Positions 43,246 to 52,519 of a stretch of 64,000 nucleotides of DNA are shown piece by piece. A model generated the notes under the pieces. That model saw only the letters and a program-made list of their open reading frames with translations. It was not told the origin of the DNA and did not search any database. This stretch comes from Ruthenibacterium lactatiformans (GTDB lineage: Bacteria > Bacillota > Clostridia > Oscillospirales > Ruminococcaceae). How positions within the stretch are numbered: the first letter of the stretch is position 1; every line of letters begins with the position of its first letter. Where the stretch lies: NCBI RefSeq assembly GCF_000949455.1, contig NZ_JXXK01000015.1, positions 1 to 64,000 of the forward strand, given 5' to 3'. The translations under genes were made by a program, and so were the position numbers.

Positions 43246-43965
43246 TCATTGTAAATTGCCGGTCAGGGTCATTACCGCAGCGAGCGCCGCCAGCGGCGCG
43301 GTCTCACAACGCAGGATGCGCGGCCCCAGGCCGATTTGTACGCATCCCGCTTCGCGGGCCGCGGCCGCTTCCTCGGGGGAAAAGCCGCCTTCGCTGCCGG
43401 TGATGAGGCCGATGGTCTCGGCGCCGCCCAGCCGGCTAAGTAATGGCTCCCCGCCCGCCTCGTAGCAAAAAAACGCCGCGTCGTTGCGCGCTGCGTCCGC
43501 GAGCATCTGTTTGTATGTTACCGGAAGTTCCACCTGCGGCACCACGCCCCGTCCGCTCTGCTTGGCGGCCTCAAAGGCGATACGGTTATAGCGCAGATTT
43601 TTCTGCTCTTCCTTTTTTGGCGCAGCCACACAGTAGCGGCTGAAAAACGGCACTATCCGCACGGCGCCAAGCTCCACAGCCTTCTGGACGATTGTCTCCA
43701 GCTTATCCTGCTTTGGGTAACCCACATATAGCGTAACCCGCACGCCCGGCTCCGATACGCTGGCAGATCTGGAAAGGATTTCCAGCTCTACCGTATCGGG
43801 GCCAAAGCCGCGCACCGCGCAGGCATAGTCCGTGCCCTTGCCGTCGCAAAGCGTAACGGTCTCGCCGGGCCGGGCACGCATCACATGGGCCAGGTGATGC
43901 GCGTCCGCCCCCGACAGCACGGCCGTGCCTCCGGAGATATCAGTTGTAAAATAACGGTGGGGCAT
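43246..43965 (-). CDS. rsmE: 16S rRNA m3U1498 methyltransferase
   Basis: 239 residues. N-terminal PUA-like domain (HLAHVMRARPGETVTLCDGK) and C-terminal SPOUT knot (GLITGSEGGFSPEEAAAA and GLGPRILRCETAPLAAL). It methylates U1498 of 16S rRNA with S-adenosylmethionine. AAGGAG before the ATG. In many Firmicutes it directly follows prmA; here a broken traX separates them. Confidence 0.95.
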   Translation of the reverse strand: MPHRYFTTDISGGTAVLSGADAHHLAHVMRARPGETVTLCDGKGTDYACAVRGFGPDTVELEILSRSASVSEPGVRVTLYVGYPKQDKLETIVQKAVELGAVRIVPFFSRYCVAAPKKEEQKNLRYNRIAFEAAKQSGRGVVPQVELPVTYKQMLADAARNDAAFFCYEAGGEPLLSRLGGAETIGLITGSEGGFSPEEAAAAREAGCVQIGLGPRILRCETAPLAALAAVMTLTGNLQ

Positions 43966-44021
43966 AATAAAACTCCTTCTGTGTATTTATAGCGCAAGGG
44001 CGTGGCACTGCGGTGCGCTGT

Positions 44022-44751
44022 TTAAGGCGCAAGCCGCCTGCCAAGCAGCGGAATTAAGATAAACTGCGCCGGATAGATGAGGTAAAACCCCTACTTCACG
44101 CGCGCACCGGCGCCGGGCGTGCCGTCGTACAGCCGCATTGGCAAAAGCGAAAAAAACACACCGAAAAATTGCAGATACTGCGAGCCCAAATTGGGCAGCG
44201 CGCCAAGCCAAAGCGGCGCGACAATTACCTCAAATACCGCACAGCAGCAAAGCCGGGCGGCCGCGCATGTAAAAGCAGCCCCAAACAATGGCCAACGCAT
44301 ACCAGCCCCAATCCAAAGGAAGAAGAGCGGCGCAGACGAAAAGGGCAGCGCAAGCGGCGCACCATGCGAACAACGGCTTGATGTGCTCCCATGCCACAAG
44401 CGAAAGCAGCGCAAGAAACAGCGTAAACAACACATTGCCTCCGCCCGAAAATACCGTAAATTTCCATTCGCGCGTATACACTCAGCCGCAAAAGCTGCTG
44501 TAAAACGGCTGCGAAATCATTGCAAACATCAGCAGCCGCATCAAATAGCGGCGCACGCTTTTGGTGTGGCAATAGCCCTCCGCCAAAAGAAAGCAGAAAA
44601 TAGGCAGCGCCATTTTGCCGGCGGTGCGCAGCGCAATGCATGCAGGAGAGCGGTAATACAAAAAGGCGTATGCAAAATGATCGAGCAGCATACAGGCATA
44701 CGCAATCCATTTCAGCCCGGTGGCAGATAATTTAGCACCCGGCGTATGCAC
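44022..44751 (-). pseudogene. TraX-family membrane protein, disrupted
   Basis: The N-terminal part (from 44751) reads LSATGLKWIAYACMLLDHF, LRTAGKMALPIFCFLLAEGY and YLMRLLMFAMISQPFY, the TraX-like acetylase/membrane family. It is broken by an in-frame TGA at 44482-44484, after which the same frame resumes (VYTREWKFTVFSGGG), then a frameshift between about 44230 and 44290, then a TAG at 44091-44093 before the last segment GFYLIYPAQFILIPLLG ending at a TAA at 44022. At least three lesions make it clearly non-functional. Confidence 0.85.
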
Positions 44752-44781
44752 GGTATTTCCGCCTTTGTGCTTGGCGCGCAG

Positions 44782-45705
44782 TTATTCCCGCCCTGTGTGG
44801 CCGCACACCAGCGCCACCCAACCGTTCTTTTCCTTTACCTCCCGCAGTGCAAGGCCTGCGGCCTGTACCGCGGCGATCACCTCATCCTTGCGGGTGTCGA
44901 TGATGCCGCTGGCCAGAAAGGTTCCATGCTTTGCCAGTAGCGCGGGCACGTCCGGCACCAGGTGGATGATGGCATTGGCCACGATGTTGGCGCAGATGAC
45001 GTCGTATACACCCGTGGCCTTTTCGGAAAGGTCGCCCACCAGTACCGTAAGGTCGTTCTGCACGCCATTGAGGGCCGCGTTTTCGCCTGCCGTGCGCACG
45101 CACATCGGGTCGATGTCCACGCCTTCCGCTTTGGCCGCGCCCAATTTCAATGCCGCAATGGCAAGAATGCCGCTGCCCGTGCCGATGTCCAACACGCGCT
45201 CGCCGCCCTTCACCAGGCCATCCAGCGTTTCCAGGCACAGGGCCGTGGTCTCGTGCGTGCCGGTGCCGAAGGCCATTCCCGGGTCCAGCGTGATGACCGC
45301 GCGGTTCGTTTCGTACGCTTCCCAGCTCGGCACCACAGCCAGCCGTGTGCCGATATCCATGGCGTGGTAGTATGCCTTCCAGCCCGTCTCCCAGTCCTCC
45401 TGGCGCACACCCGTGTACTCCATCCGGTAAGGCACCTCGGCGCGCTCCAGGCGGTCCCGCATCAGCTCGCCGATCTCCGCAAAATTCTCGTCCGGCGCAA
45501 TGTACAGGTGCACCGCTACCTCATCCCGGCTTTTGTCCAGCAGTTCCTGCTCGATGAGGTCAACGTGAGCAATGGCCTCCACCTGGGCCTCCAGATCCCG
45601 GTAATCCTCGATGTAGATGCCGCCGCCCGAGATGCCCGTGGCAATGGCCTCCGCTGTTTCGGCCCAAACCGCCGGCACCGTCGTCTTGATGTCTGTCCAT
45701 TCCAT
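44782..45705 (-). CDS. prmA: Ribosomal protein L11 methyltransferase
   Basis: 307 residues. SAM-binding motif VLDIGTGSGILAIAALKLGA, downstream motif ICANIVANAIIHLVP, and DPGMAFGTGTHETTALCLE before them, the hallmarks of PrmA, which trimethylates L11. GGGAG precedes the ATG. Starts the prmA-(traX)-rsmE run. Confidence 0.96.
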   Translation of the reverse strand: MEWTDIKTTVPAVWAETAEAIATGISGGGIYIEDYRDLEAQVEAIAHVDLIEQELLDKSRDEVAVHLYIAPDENFAEIGELMRDRLERAEVPYRMEYTGVRQEDWETGWKAYYHAMDIGTRLAVVPSWEAYETNRAVITLDPGMAFGTGTHETTALCLETLDGLVKGGERVLDIGTGSGILAIAALKLGAAKAEGVDIDPMCVRTAGENAALNGVQNDLTVLVGDLSEKATGVYDVICANIVANAIIHLVPDVPALLAKHGTFLASGIIDTRKDEVIAAVQAAGLALREVKEKNGWVALVCGHTGRE

Positions 45706-45897
45706 AGCTTTTTACTCCCTGCGCTTGGCGCGCCTGCAATTTGTTTTTGCGCCGTAAGGCGCCGTTTTCTTTTCATTATACACAAATACATCCAAAAACG
45801 AAACAAGCCGGCGGTATATCCCGCATTTTGTGCCGGTTCTGCAGAAATTTTTCACAATCTTCTTTCCTCTTCTTTTGTTAGAATGCACAAAAGAGCT

Positions 45898-45915
45898 TTG
45901 TTAAACTTATAACAT
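45898..45915 (+). promoter_or_regulatory. Rex-like operator upstream of adhE
   Basis: TTGTTAAACTTATAACAT compares with the redox-repressor Rex consensus TTGTTAANNNNTTAACAA: the left half is exact and five of seven bases of the right half agree. It lies 15 bases upstream of the -35 element. Rex commonly represses adhE in Clostridia when the NADH/NAD+ ratio is low. Confidence 0.65.
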
Positions 45916-45930
45916 TCGTCGTGTTGTACA

Positions 45931-45959
45931 TTGATAAACTTTTAACGATATGGTATGAT
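45931..45959 (+). promoter_or_regulatory. Sigma-A promoter of adhE
   Basis: TTGATA (45931-45936), a 17-base spacer and TATGAT (45954-45959). Transcription should begin near 45966, about 72 bases before the start codon. Confidence 0.8.
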
Positions 45960-46037
45960 AGTGTCAGTGAGAAAGCATCCTAAAATCACAAAACGAACCG
46001 TTCAAACCATATCAATGAACTTTGGGAGGACAAACTG

Positions 46038-48671
46038 ATGGCAGAGAAAAAGACGACCGCCAAAACTGCTCCGGCCCCCGCTGTGGAGACCGTGGAGAAC
46101 CCTGTGAACAAAATGATCGACGGCCTGGTGGAAAAAGCCCAGGCAGCTTTGAAGGAATTCCTGACGCTGGATCAGGAACAGATCGACCACATCGTGCACG
46201 AGATGGCGCTGGCCGGCCTTGACAAGCACCAGGAGCTGGCCCGCATGGCCGTGGAGGAAACCGGCCGCGGCGTGTACGAAGACAAGGTCATCAAGAATAT
46301 GTTTGCCACCGAGTATATCTGGCACGACATCAAAAAGGAAAAGACCGTGGGCGTGCTGGACGAGAACGAGATGGAGGGCTATGTGGAAGTGGCCGAGCCT
46401 GTAGGCGTTATCGCAGGCGTCACCCCCACCACCAACCCCACCTCCACCACGCTGTTCAAAAGCCTGATCGCCGTGAAAACGCGCAACCCCATCATCTTCG
46501 GTTTCCACCCGTCCGCGCAGAAGTGCTCGGCCGAGGCTGCGCGCATCGTATATGAGGCCGCTGTGAAGGCCGGCGCGCCGGAGAACTGCATCCAGTGGAT
46601 CGACACGCCGTCCATCGAAGCGACGGGGGCGCTGATGAACCACCCCGGCGTGGCCACCATCCTGGCCACGGGCGGCCCCGGCATGGTAAAGGCCGCTTAC
46701 AGCTGCGGCAAACCGGCGCTGGGCGTCGGCCCGGGCAACGTGCCGTGCTATATTGAAAAATCCGCGGACCTGCACCGCGCCTGCACCGACCTGATGATGT
46801 CCAAGACCTTCGACAACGGCATGATCTGCGCTTCCGAGCAGGCCGTCATCGTGGACAAAGAGATCGCCAAAGCGTTCGAAGACTATATGAAGGCCAACAA
46901 CTGCTACTTCCTCAACAAGGAAGAAACGGAAAAGCTGACGAAATTCATGTTCCCGGACCCCAGCAAGGGTGTTTACGGCCCGCTGGTGGGTAAATCTGCA
47001 AACTGGATCGCCGAGCAGGCCGGCCTGAAGGTGCCCGAAAAAACGAAGATCCTCATCGCGCCCATCTCCTCGCCGGACGAAAACCATCCGCTGGCGAAGG
47101 AAAAGCTTTCCCCGGTGCTGGCCTACTTTGTTGTAAACAGCAAGCAGCAGGGCTTTGATTACGCCAACAAGATGCTGGAGCTGGGCGGCCTGGGCCACTC
47201 CGCCGTCATCCACACCGGCGACATGAAGATCGCCGATGAATACGGCGTGGCCATGCGCGTGGGCCGAATCATTGTGAACAGCCCGTCCTCCCAGGGCGCC
47301 ATCGGCGACATCTATAATACCAACACGCCTTCCCTGACGCTGGGCTGCGGCTCCTACGGCAAGAACAGCGTGTCCCAGAACGTCACGACGGTGAACCTCA
47401 TCAACAAAAAGCGCATCGCCAAGAGGAGGGTGAACATGCAGTGGTTCAAGGTGCCGCCCCGCATCTATTTTGAGGAGGATTCCATCCAGTACCTGGAAAA
47501 GATGGAGGGCATCTCCCGCGCCTTCATCGTCACCGACCCGATGATGGTGAAGCTGGGCAATGTGGACAAAGTCCTGTACTACCTGCGCAAGCGCGAGGAA
47601 TACTGCCACAGCGAGATCTACTCCGACGTGGAAAGCGACCCGTCCGTTGAGTGCATCATGCGCGGCGTCAAGGCCATGAACGCCTTCCAGCCGGACGTCA
47701 TCATCGCCATCGGCGGCGGCTCGGCCATCGACGCGGCCAAGGGCATGTGGCTGTTCTACGAGCATCCGGACACCAGCTTCGACGGCCTGCGCCAGCGCTT
47801 CCTGGACATCCGCAAGCGTGCGTTCAAGTTCCCGAAGCTGGGCCAGAAGGCCAAACTGGTCGCCATCCCCACCACCTCCGGCACCGGCTCCGAGGTCACC
47901 AGCTTCTCCGTCATTACGGATAAGCAAAACGGCAACATCAAATATCCCCTGGCCGACTACCGCCTGACGCCGGACGTGGCCATCATCGACCCGCAGTTCA
48001 CCCGCTCGATGCCCAAGAGCATCGTGGCCGACACCGGCCTGGACGTGCTGACCCACGCCATTGAGGCGTATGTATCCGTCATGGCCAGCGATTATACCGA
48101 CGGCCTTGCGCTGCACGCCATCGAAATGGTGTTCACTTATCTGGAGAGATCCTACAACGGCGACCCGCTGGCCCGCGAAAAGATGCACAACGCGTCCTGC
48201 ATCGCCGGCATGGCCTTCACCAACGCGTTCCTGGGCCTGAACCACTCCATGGCGCACAAACTGGGGGCCGAGTGCCACATTCCCCATGGCCGCGCCAACG
48301 CCATCCTGCTGCCGTATGTCATCAAATACAACGCTACCAAACCGACCAAGTTCGCCTCATTCCCGAAATACAAGGAATATGTGGCCGACGAGCGCTATGC
48401 GAAGATCGCCCGCCGCGTGGGCCTGTGCAGCGCGGACACGCCCATCTCCGAGGCAGTGGACTGCCTTGTGAAGGCCATCCGGGAACTGATGACCGTCACC
48501 GAGCGCCCGCTCTGCATCAAGGACTGCGGCGTCAGCGAGGCCGAGTTCATGAGCAAGGTCGACGAGCTTTCCTACAAGGCGTTCGAGGACCAGTGCACCA
48601 CCGCAAACCCGGTATATCCCCTGGTGTCCGAGATCAAGGAGCTGTACAGGGAAGCTTACTACGGCGAATAA
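46038..48671 (+). CDS. adhE: Bifunctional acetaldehyde-CoA/alcohol dehydrogenase
   Basis: 877 residues, full length. N-terminal aldehyde dehydrogenase domain (residues about 20-440) with catalytic C264 in GMICASEQAVIV and GVTPTTNPTS; a linker (KKRIAKRRVNMQWFKVP); then an iron alcohol dehydrogenase domain (about 455-877) with GGGSAIDAAKGMW, TTSGTGSEVTSF, HAIEAYVSVMASDY and the iron-ligand histidines in GLNHSMAHKLGAECHIPHGR. It reduces acetyl-CoA to ethanol in two NADH steps, recycling NAD+ in fermentation; it probably forms spirosome filaments. Monocistronic, with the Rex-like site and promoter upstream and a strong terminator after it. Confidence 0.97.
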   Translation: MAEKKTTAKTAPAPAVETVENPVNKMIDGLVEKAQAALKEFLTLDQEQIDHIVHEMALAGLDKHQELARMAVEETGRGVYEDKVIKNMFATEYIWHDIKKEKTVGVLDENEMEGYVEVAEPVGVIAGVTPTTNPTSTTLFKSLIAVKTRNPIIFGFHPSAQKCSAEAARIVYEAAVKAGAPENCIQWIDTPSIEATGALMNHPGVATILATGGPGMVKAAYSCGKPALGVGPGNVPCYIEKSADLHRACTDLMMSKTFDNGMICASEQAVIVDKEIAKAFEDYMKANNCYFLNKEETEKLTKFMFPDPSKGVYGPLVGKSANWIAEQAGLKVPEKTKILIAPISSPDENHPLAKEKLSPVLAYFVVNSKQQGFDYANKMLELGGLGHSAVIHTGDMKIADEYGVAMRVGRIIVNSPSSQGAIGDIYNTNTPSLTLGCGSYGKNSVSQNVTTVNLINKKRIAKRRVNMQWFKVPPRIYFEEDSIQYLEKMEGISRAFIVTDPMMVKLGNVDKVLYYLRKREEYCHSEIYSDVESDPSVECIMRGVKAMNAFQPDVIIAIGGGSAIDAAKGMWLFYEHPDTSFDGLRQRFLDIRKRAFKFPKLGQKAKLVAIPTTSGTGSEVTSFSVITDKQNGNIKYPLADYRLTPDVAIIDPQFTRSMPKSIVADTGLDVLTHAIEAYVSVMASDYTDGLALHAIEMVFTYLERSYNGDPLAREKMHNASCIAGMAFTNAFLGLNHSMAHKLGAECHIPHGRANAILLPYVIKYNATKPTKFASFPKYKEYVADERYAKIARRVGLCSADTPISEAVDCLVKAIRELMTVTERPLCIKDCGVSEAEFMSKVDELSYKAFEDQCTTANPVYPLVSEIKELYREAYYGE

Positions 48672-48691
48672 GCGCCGCCCAAAACTGAATC

Positions 48692-48755
48692 CCGGGCCGT
48701 TCTTTTTCCGGCCCGACCTCCTTTCATGGGGCCCGTGCAAAGCGGGCCCTTTTTT
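48692..48755 (+). terminator. Tandem terminators after adhE
   Basis: GGGCCG/CGGCCC (48692-48717) is followed by GGGCCCG (48729-48735)/CGGGCCC (48743-48749) with a T-run 48750-48755. The second is a canonical intrinsic terminator. Confidence 0.85.
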
Positions 48756-48923
48756 GGCATATGTACCGGCGCATGGTACCCGCGCAAAACAGCACAAATA
48801 ACCGCCGACAAATTTGTTACGCCGCATGGGCGGATGTGTGCTATACTGTTTGTAAATAAGCTCTTTAAAAATACGCTTTTGCGGCGGCGCGGCAAAACGC
48901 GTCCGTCCGGGGGAGGAATACGC

Positions 48924-49925
48924 ATGCAGGAACGCCACATCACCACGCCCGGCCCCGTGCTGGACGAACACGGCGTCATCACGCCCGGCTATTCGGAACG
49001 GTCCATTTGTACTTACCGCCGCGCAGATATCAAAGCCCCGTTCTACCGCATCAAGGAATGGGACTTCTATCAGGTGTCCGACGGCGAAAAGTGTCTCCAG
49101 TTTACATATGGCCATGCCTCTTATGCGGGCCAGGTAGCGGTGATGCTGTTCAACTTCAAAACGGGTGAAGTCATCGCCAATATCAGCAAGCTGCTCGCCC
49201 TGCCCTTCGGCAGCCTGCATCTGCCTGAAAACGCCGAGCAGGACAGCGATATATGCTACGACAAAGGCGGCGTGCACCTGCGCTTTAAAGTGGAGGGCGA
49301 CACGCGTTACCTTTCGTTTTCCGCGCCGGATTTTGAAGCGAACATCACGCTGGAGCGCAAAAACCCCTATTCTCTGGTCATCCATATCCCCTTTGATGAA
49401 TACAAAACAGCGTTCTATTATAACCACAAGATCAACTGCATGACGGCCCGCGGCCGGGCGGTATGCGGAGGAAAGGAATACATTTTCGGAGACGGTGCCT
49501 TCGGCCTGCTGGACTGGGGGCGCGGCGTGTGGCCGTTCCACAATGAATGGTACTGGTCCAACGGCACCGGCACAGTGGACGGCAAAATTTTCGGCTTCAA
49601 CCTGGGAACCGGCTTCGGCAACACCAGCCAGGCCACCGAAAACATGCTGTTCTACAACGGGAAATACCATAAGCTGGGCCGCGTGCATTTTGACCTGGAC
49701 ACCGAATACATGAAGCCCTGGCGGCTGTATGACGACGAGGGCCGCCTGGACCTGACCCTGACGCCGTGCTATGACCGCACCACCCGCATGAAAGTGCTGT
49801 TCGTGGACAACTGCTGCCACCAGATGTTCGGCGGCTTTTCAGGCAGAGCCGTGCTGGACGACGGCACCGTGCTGCAGATCGACGATCTGCAGGCTTTTGC
49901 CGAACACGCAGTGAACAACTGGTAG
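48924..49925 (+). CDS. DUF2804-family protein
   Basis: 333 residues, no signal peptide or membrane segment. It matches DUF2804 by its opening RHITTPGPVLDEHGVITPGY and SERSICTYRRADIKAPFYRI, with IKEWDFYQV, AFGLLDWGRGVWPFHNEW and GTGFGNTSQATENMLFYNGK. Probable all-beta fold; the family is of unknown function, some members being annotated near lipid or carbohydrate genes. GGGGGAGGA precedes the ATG at 48924; a TATACT about 80 bases upstream could be its -10. Monocistronic between terminators. Confidence 0.82.
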   Translation: MQERHITTPGPVLDEHGVITPGYSERSICTYRRADIKAPFYRIKEWDFYQVSDGEKCLQFTYGHASYAGQVAVMLFNFKTGEVIANISKLLALPFGSLHLPENAEQDSDICYDKGGVHLRFKVEGDTRYLSFSAPDFEANITLERKNPYSLVIHIPFDEYKTAFYYNHKINCMTARGRAVCGGKEYIFGDGAFGLLDWGRGVWPFHNEWYWSNGTGTVDGKIFGFNLGTGFGNTSQATENMLFYNGKYHKLGRVHFDLDTEYMKPWRLYDDEGRLDLTLTPCYDRTTRMKVLFVDNCCHQMFGGFSGRAVLDDGTVLQIDDLQAFAEHAVNNW

Positions 49926-49951
49926 GCTCACCTGCTCAAATCAAACCAACA

Positions 49952-50042
49952 GGCGCGCCGCTTCCCTTTTCAGGGAGCGGCGCGCCGCTTTTTTCCGCGA
50001 AACAGGGCGGGATATGCCGAAGCGCGTCCCGCCCTGTTTTTT
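49952..50042 (+). terminator. Two tandem intrinsic terminators
   Basis: Stem 49952-49986 (GGCGCGCCGC arms with an AGGGA/TCCCT inner stem) with a T6 run, followed by CAGGGCGGGA (50003-50012)/TCCCGCCCTG (50027-50036) with TTTTTT. They end the DUF2804 transcript before the spoVA genes. Confidence 0.88.
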
Positions 50043-50200
50043 CGCGTTTGCGCGCACATATTCCGCCCCGCGTCTGCAAACACTTTTACCACTGCCGTAA
50101 GATCCTATGCCTTCCCGGGCCGGAACGCATCCAACAAGGCTTTGGGGACGGTATGAAAACGGCCGCCGCAAATATGTTTCGCAGAAGGAGCGACAGAAAA

Positions 50201-50653
50201 ATGAAACTGGACGCAAAAAAATACGACGAGATGCGCAAGGCCGCGTCGCCGCCCTCGCCGCTTTTGAAGGACTGCCTGTGGGCGTTTTTCGTGGGCGGCG
50301 CCATCTGCCTTTTGGGCGAGGGCCTGCGCATGCTGTATGCGGCCCTGGGCTTCACACTTACCGACGCTGGCACACTGACGAGCGCCACGCTCATCGGCCT
50401 GTCGGCCTTTACCACAGCAATGGGCTGGTACCAGAAGCTGGCCGCCAAGGCCGGCGCCGGTACACTGGTACCCATCACAGGCTTTGCCAACGCGGTCGTC
50501 GCCCCCGCCATCGAATTCCGCAACGAGGGGCTTGTCTCCGGCGTGGGTGCAAAAATGTTCATCATCGCAGGGCCTGTCATCGTTTACGGCATGCTGGCCA
50601 GCGTTGTGTGGGGCGTGATCTACCATTTCATCCGCCCGCTGATGGGAGGGTAA
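50201..50653 (+). CDS. spoVAC: Stage V sporulation protein AC
   Basis: 150 residues with four membrane helices. Characteristic LLKDCLWAFFVGGAICLLGE near residue 25, GLSAFTTAMGWYQKLAAKAG and FANAVVAPAIEFRNEGLVSG. SpoVAC is part of the inner spore-membrane channel for dipicolinic acid. GAAGGAG before the ATG at 50201 is the best start; an upstream in-frame ATG (50153) is less likely. First gene of spoVAC-AD-AE. Expression should be forespore-specific (sigma G), but I could not identify a convincing sigma-G promoter. Confidence 0.95.
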   Translation: MKLDAKKYDEMRKAASPPSPLLKDCLWAFFVGGAICLLGEGLRMLYAALGFTLTDAGTLTSATLIGLSAFTTAMGWYQKLAAKAGAGTLVPITGFANAVVAPAIEFRNEGLVSGVGAKMFIIAGPVIVYGMLASVVWGVIYHFIRPLMGG

Positions 50654-50656
50654 CGC

Positions 50657-51691
50657 ATGCGTAAGGGAGACACCATTCTGTTTGAAGCTCCGCCCAGCGC
50701 CGTCGCATATGCGGCCGTGGGCGGCAAAAAAGAGGCGGAAGGCCCTCTGGCAGACGCCTTTGATATGCTCATCGCCGACACCCTGTGCGGCGAAAAGACC
50801 TGGGAAAAGGCCGAGAGCGATTTTGCCCGCTACTGTCTGGAGGCCGCGCTGAAAAAAGGCCGTCTGCAGGCGGACGCGCTGGACGCCGTGTTCGCGGGCG
50901 ACCTGCAGTGCCAGTGCACCGCGTCGGCCTATACGATGCGCGGGTTCGACACCCCGTACCTGGGCCTGTACGGCGCGTGCAGCACCATGGCCGAAGGCTT
51001 TGGCCTGGCCGCGTGCATGGTGGCAGGCGGCCACATGCAGTATGCCGCGGCCATGAGCAGCAGCCATTTCTGCGCGGCGGAGCGCCAGTTCCGCACGCCG
51101 CTGGACTATGGCGGCAAACGTACGCCCACGGCCCAGTGGACGGTAACAGGCGCCGGTGCCGCCATCCTGGCTCCGGCCGGCGGTCCGCCCTATGTGCGCG
51201 CCGTCACATTCGGCCGCGTGCGGGATTATAACGTCACCGACATCAACAATATGGGCGCGGCCATGGCCCCGGCCGCCTGTGAAACGATCCTGCGCTACTT
51301 CGCCGATACGGGCGAAAAACCGGAGCACTTTGACGCCATTTTCACCGGGGACCTGGGCTTTGTGGGCCGCACGCTGCTGCTGCAGTTGCTCAAGGAGGAA
51401 GGTCTGCCGCTGGAAAACCATCAGGACTGCGGCCTGCTGGTATACGACCGGGACGCGCAGAACGTTCAGGCGGGCGGGTCCGGCGCGGGCTGCAGCGCCA
51501 CGGTTCTGTGCTGCCACGTGCTGCCCGCGCTGCGCGAGGGCCGCATGAAGCGCGTGCTGTTCCTCTCCACCGGCGCGCTGATGAGCCAAACTACGTTTTT
51601 ACAGGGCGAGAGCATCCCGGGCGTCGCCCATCTGATCGAGCTTTCTTCCGAATTGCCGGAGGAAACGGAAAAAGGAGGCGGCGTGCGATGA
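50657..51691 (+). CDS. spoVAD: Stage V sporulation protein AD
   Basis: 344 residues, thiolase-like fold without acyl-CoA chemistry; it binds dipicolinic acid. Recognised by KGDTILFEAPPSAVAYAAVG, DTPYLGLYGACSTMAEGFGL, RTPTAQWTVTGAGAAILAP and FTGDLGFVGRTLLLQLL. Four bases after spoVAC and overlapping spoVAE, so the three are cotranslated. Confidence 0.96.
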   Translation: MRKGDTILFEAPPSAVAYAAVGGKKEAEGPLADAFDMLIADTLCGEKTWEKAESDFARYCLEAALKKGRLQADALDAVFAGDLQCQCTASAYTMRGFDTPYLGLYGACSTMAEGFGLAACMVAGGHMQYAAAMSSSHFCAAERQFRTPLDYGGKRTPTAQWTVTGAGAAILAPAGGPPYVRAVTFGRVRDYNVTDINNMGAAMAPAACETILRYFADTGEKPEHFDAIFTGDLGFVGRTLLLQLLKEEGLPLENHQDCGLLVYDRDAQNVQAGGSGAGCSATVLCCHVLPALREGRMKRVLFLSTGALMSQTTFLQGESIPGVAHLIELSSELPEETEKGGGVR

Positions 51692-52044
51692 ATTTTGTAT
51701 GGGCGTTTCTTGTGGGAGGGCTGATCTGCGTGGTAGGCCAGCTCCTCATCGACCTGACCAAGCTTACCCCCGCGCGCATTCTGGTGCTGTACGTTGTGGC
51801 GGGCGTGGTGCTCAGCGCGCTGGGCTGGTACGATCCGCTGGTTGATTTTGCAGGCGCGGGCGCCACGGTGCCGCTCATCGGCTTCGGGCACCTGCTGGCC
51901 CAGGGCGTAATGGATTCTGTGGCGCAGAGCGGCCTTGTGGGCGCGCTGACGGGCGGCTTTACGGCCGCCGCGGGCGGTGTGACAGCCTCGTTGACGGCGG
52001 GCTTTCTGGCCGCGCTGCTGGGCAAAAGCCGGGACCAGAGCTGA
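51688..52044 (+). CDS. spoVAE: Stage V sporulation protein AE (AEb type)
   Basis: 118 residues, three to four membrane helices. Typical FVWAFLVGGLICVVGQLLID and TVPLIGFGHLLAQGVMDSV, resembling SpoVAC in build. Component of the dipicolinic-acid channel. AAGGAGG before the ATG, which overlaps the spoVAD stop by four bases. Confidence 0.93.
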   Translation: MNFVWAFLVGGLICVVGQLLIDLTKLTPARILVLYVVAGVVLSALGWYDPLVDFAGAGATVPLIGFGHLLAQGVMDSVAQSGLVGALTGGFTAAAGGVTASLTAGFLAALLGKSRDQS

Positions 52045-52083
52045 CCCCGCTGCGCCGGGCGCAGAACCCGGCCAAGGCACGAC

Positions 52084-52116
52084 AAAAAACCCGCTGTTCA
52101 GACGAACAGCGGGTTT
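52084..52116. terminator. Bidirectional terminator between spoVAE and rpsT
   Basis: AAAACCCGCTGTTC and GAACAGCGGGTTTA-type arms pair around a four-base loop (AGAC) with A-run before and T-run after; serves the convergent spoVA and rpsT transcripts. Confidence 0.88.
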
Positions 52117-52131
52117 ATTTGAAAGCGTAGC

Positions 52132-52395
52132 TTACTTGCCGGCTTTGTCTGCGGCCTTGGCCAGACGGGAAACCTTGCGGGAAGCCGTGTTCTTGTGAAG
52201 CACACCTTTCGCCGCGGCCTTGTCGATCGCGACGACAGCAGCCTTCACAGCAGCGTCTTTGTCGGCGGCGCCGGCGGAAATGGCGGCGTCTGCCTTCTTG
52301 ACGACTGTTTTCAGGTTGGACTTGATCGCTTTGTTGTGCAGAGCCTCTTTTTTCGCCTGCACCACACGGTCTTTCTGCGACTTAATATTAGGCAT
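52132..52395 (-). CDS. rpsT: 30S ribosomal protein S20
   Basis: 87 residues, highly Lys/Ala-rich helical protein: MPNIKSQKDRVVQAKKEALH at the start and GVLHKNTASRKVSRLAKAAD near the end are the S20 signatures. It binds 16S rRNA early in 30S assembly. AAGGAGG precedes the ATG. As often in Firmicutes it lies next to gpr, divergent from it. Confidence 0.97.
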   Translation of the reverse strand: MPNIKSQKDRVVQAKKEALHNKAIKSNLKTVVKKADAAISAGAADKDAAVKAAVVAIDKAAAKGVLHKNTASRKVSRLAKAADKAGK

Positions 52396-52519
52396 CGTAC
52401 CACCTCCTTAATACCCATAACAGTGCAATTTATAATACCACTTTTTGCCCCGCAAGGCAAGCCTTTTTTTGAAAAAAGCGCCCAAACAGGCGCATTATCT
52501 CCCGAAAGGAAGGAATATC

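Larger units (their letters stand above)
45706..46037. promoter_or_regulatory. Divergent intergenic region controlling prmA and adhE
   Basis: 332 AT-rich bases. Besides the Rex-like site and promoter listed separately, it holds a perfect inverted repeat CTTTTGT (45872-45878)/ACAAAAG (45887-45893). GGGAGG at 46024-46029 is the adhE ribosome site, and the untranslated leader is about 70 bases. No clear prmA promoter was picked out. Confidence 0.5.

Noticed and set aside
46002..48287. Open frame of about 760 codons on the minus strand opposite adhE
   Set aside because: Antisense shadow of a strongly biased, highly expressed gene; no ribosome site and no recognisable domain.
50043..50200. Sigma-G promoter before spoVAC
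   Set aside because: Sequences such as GCACATA and CAAACACT have some likeness, but the spacing and the -10 do not fit the consensus well enough to call.
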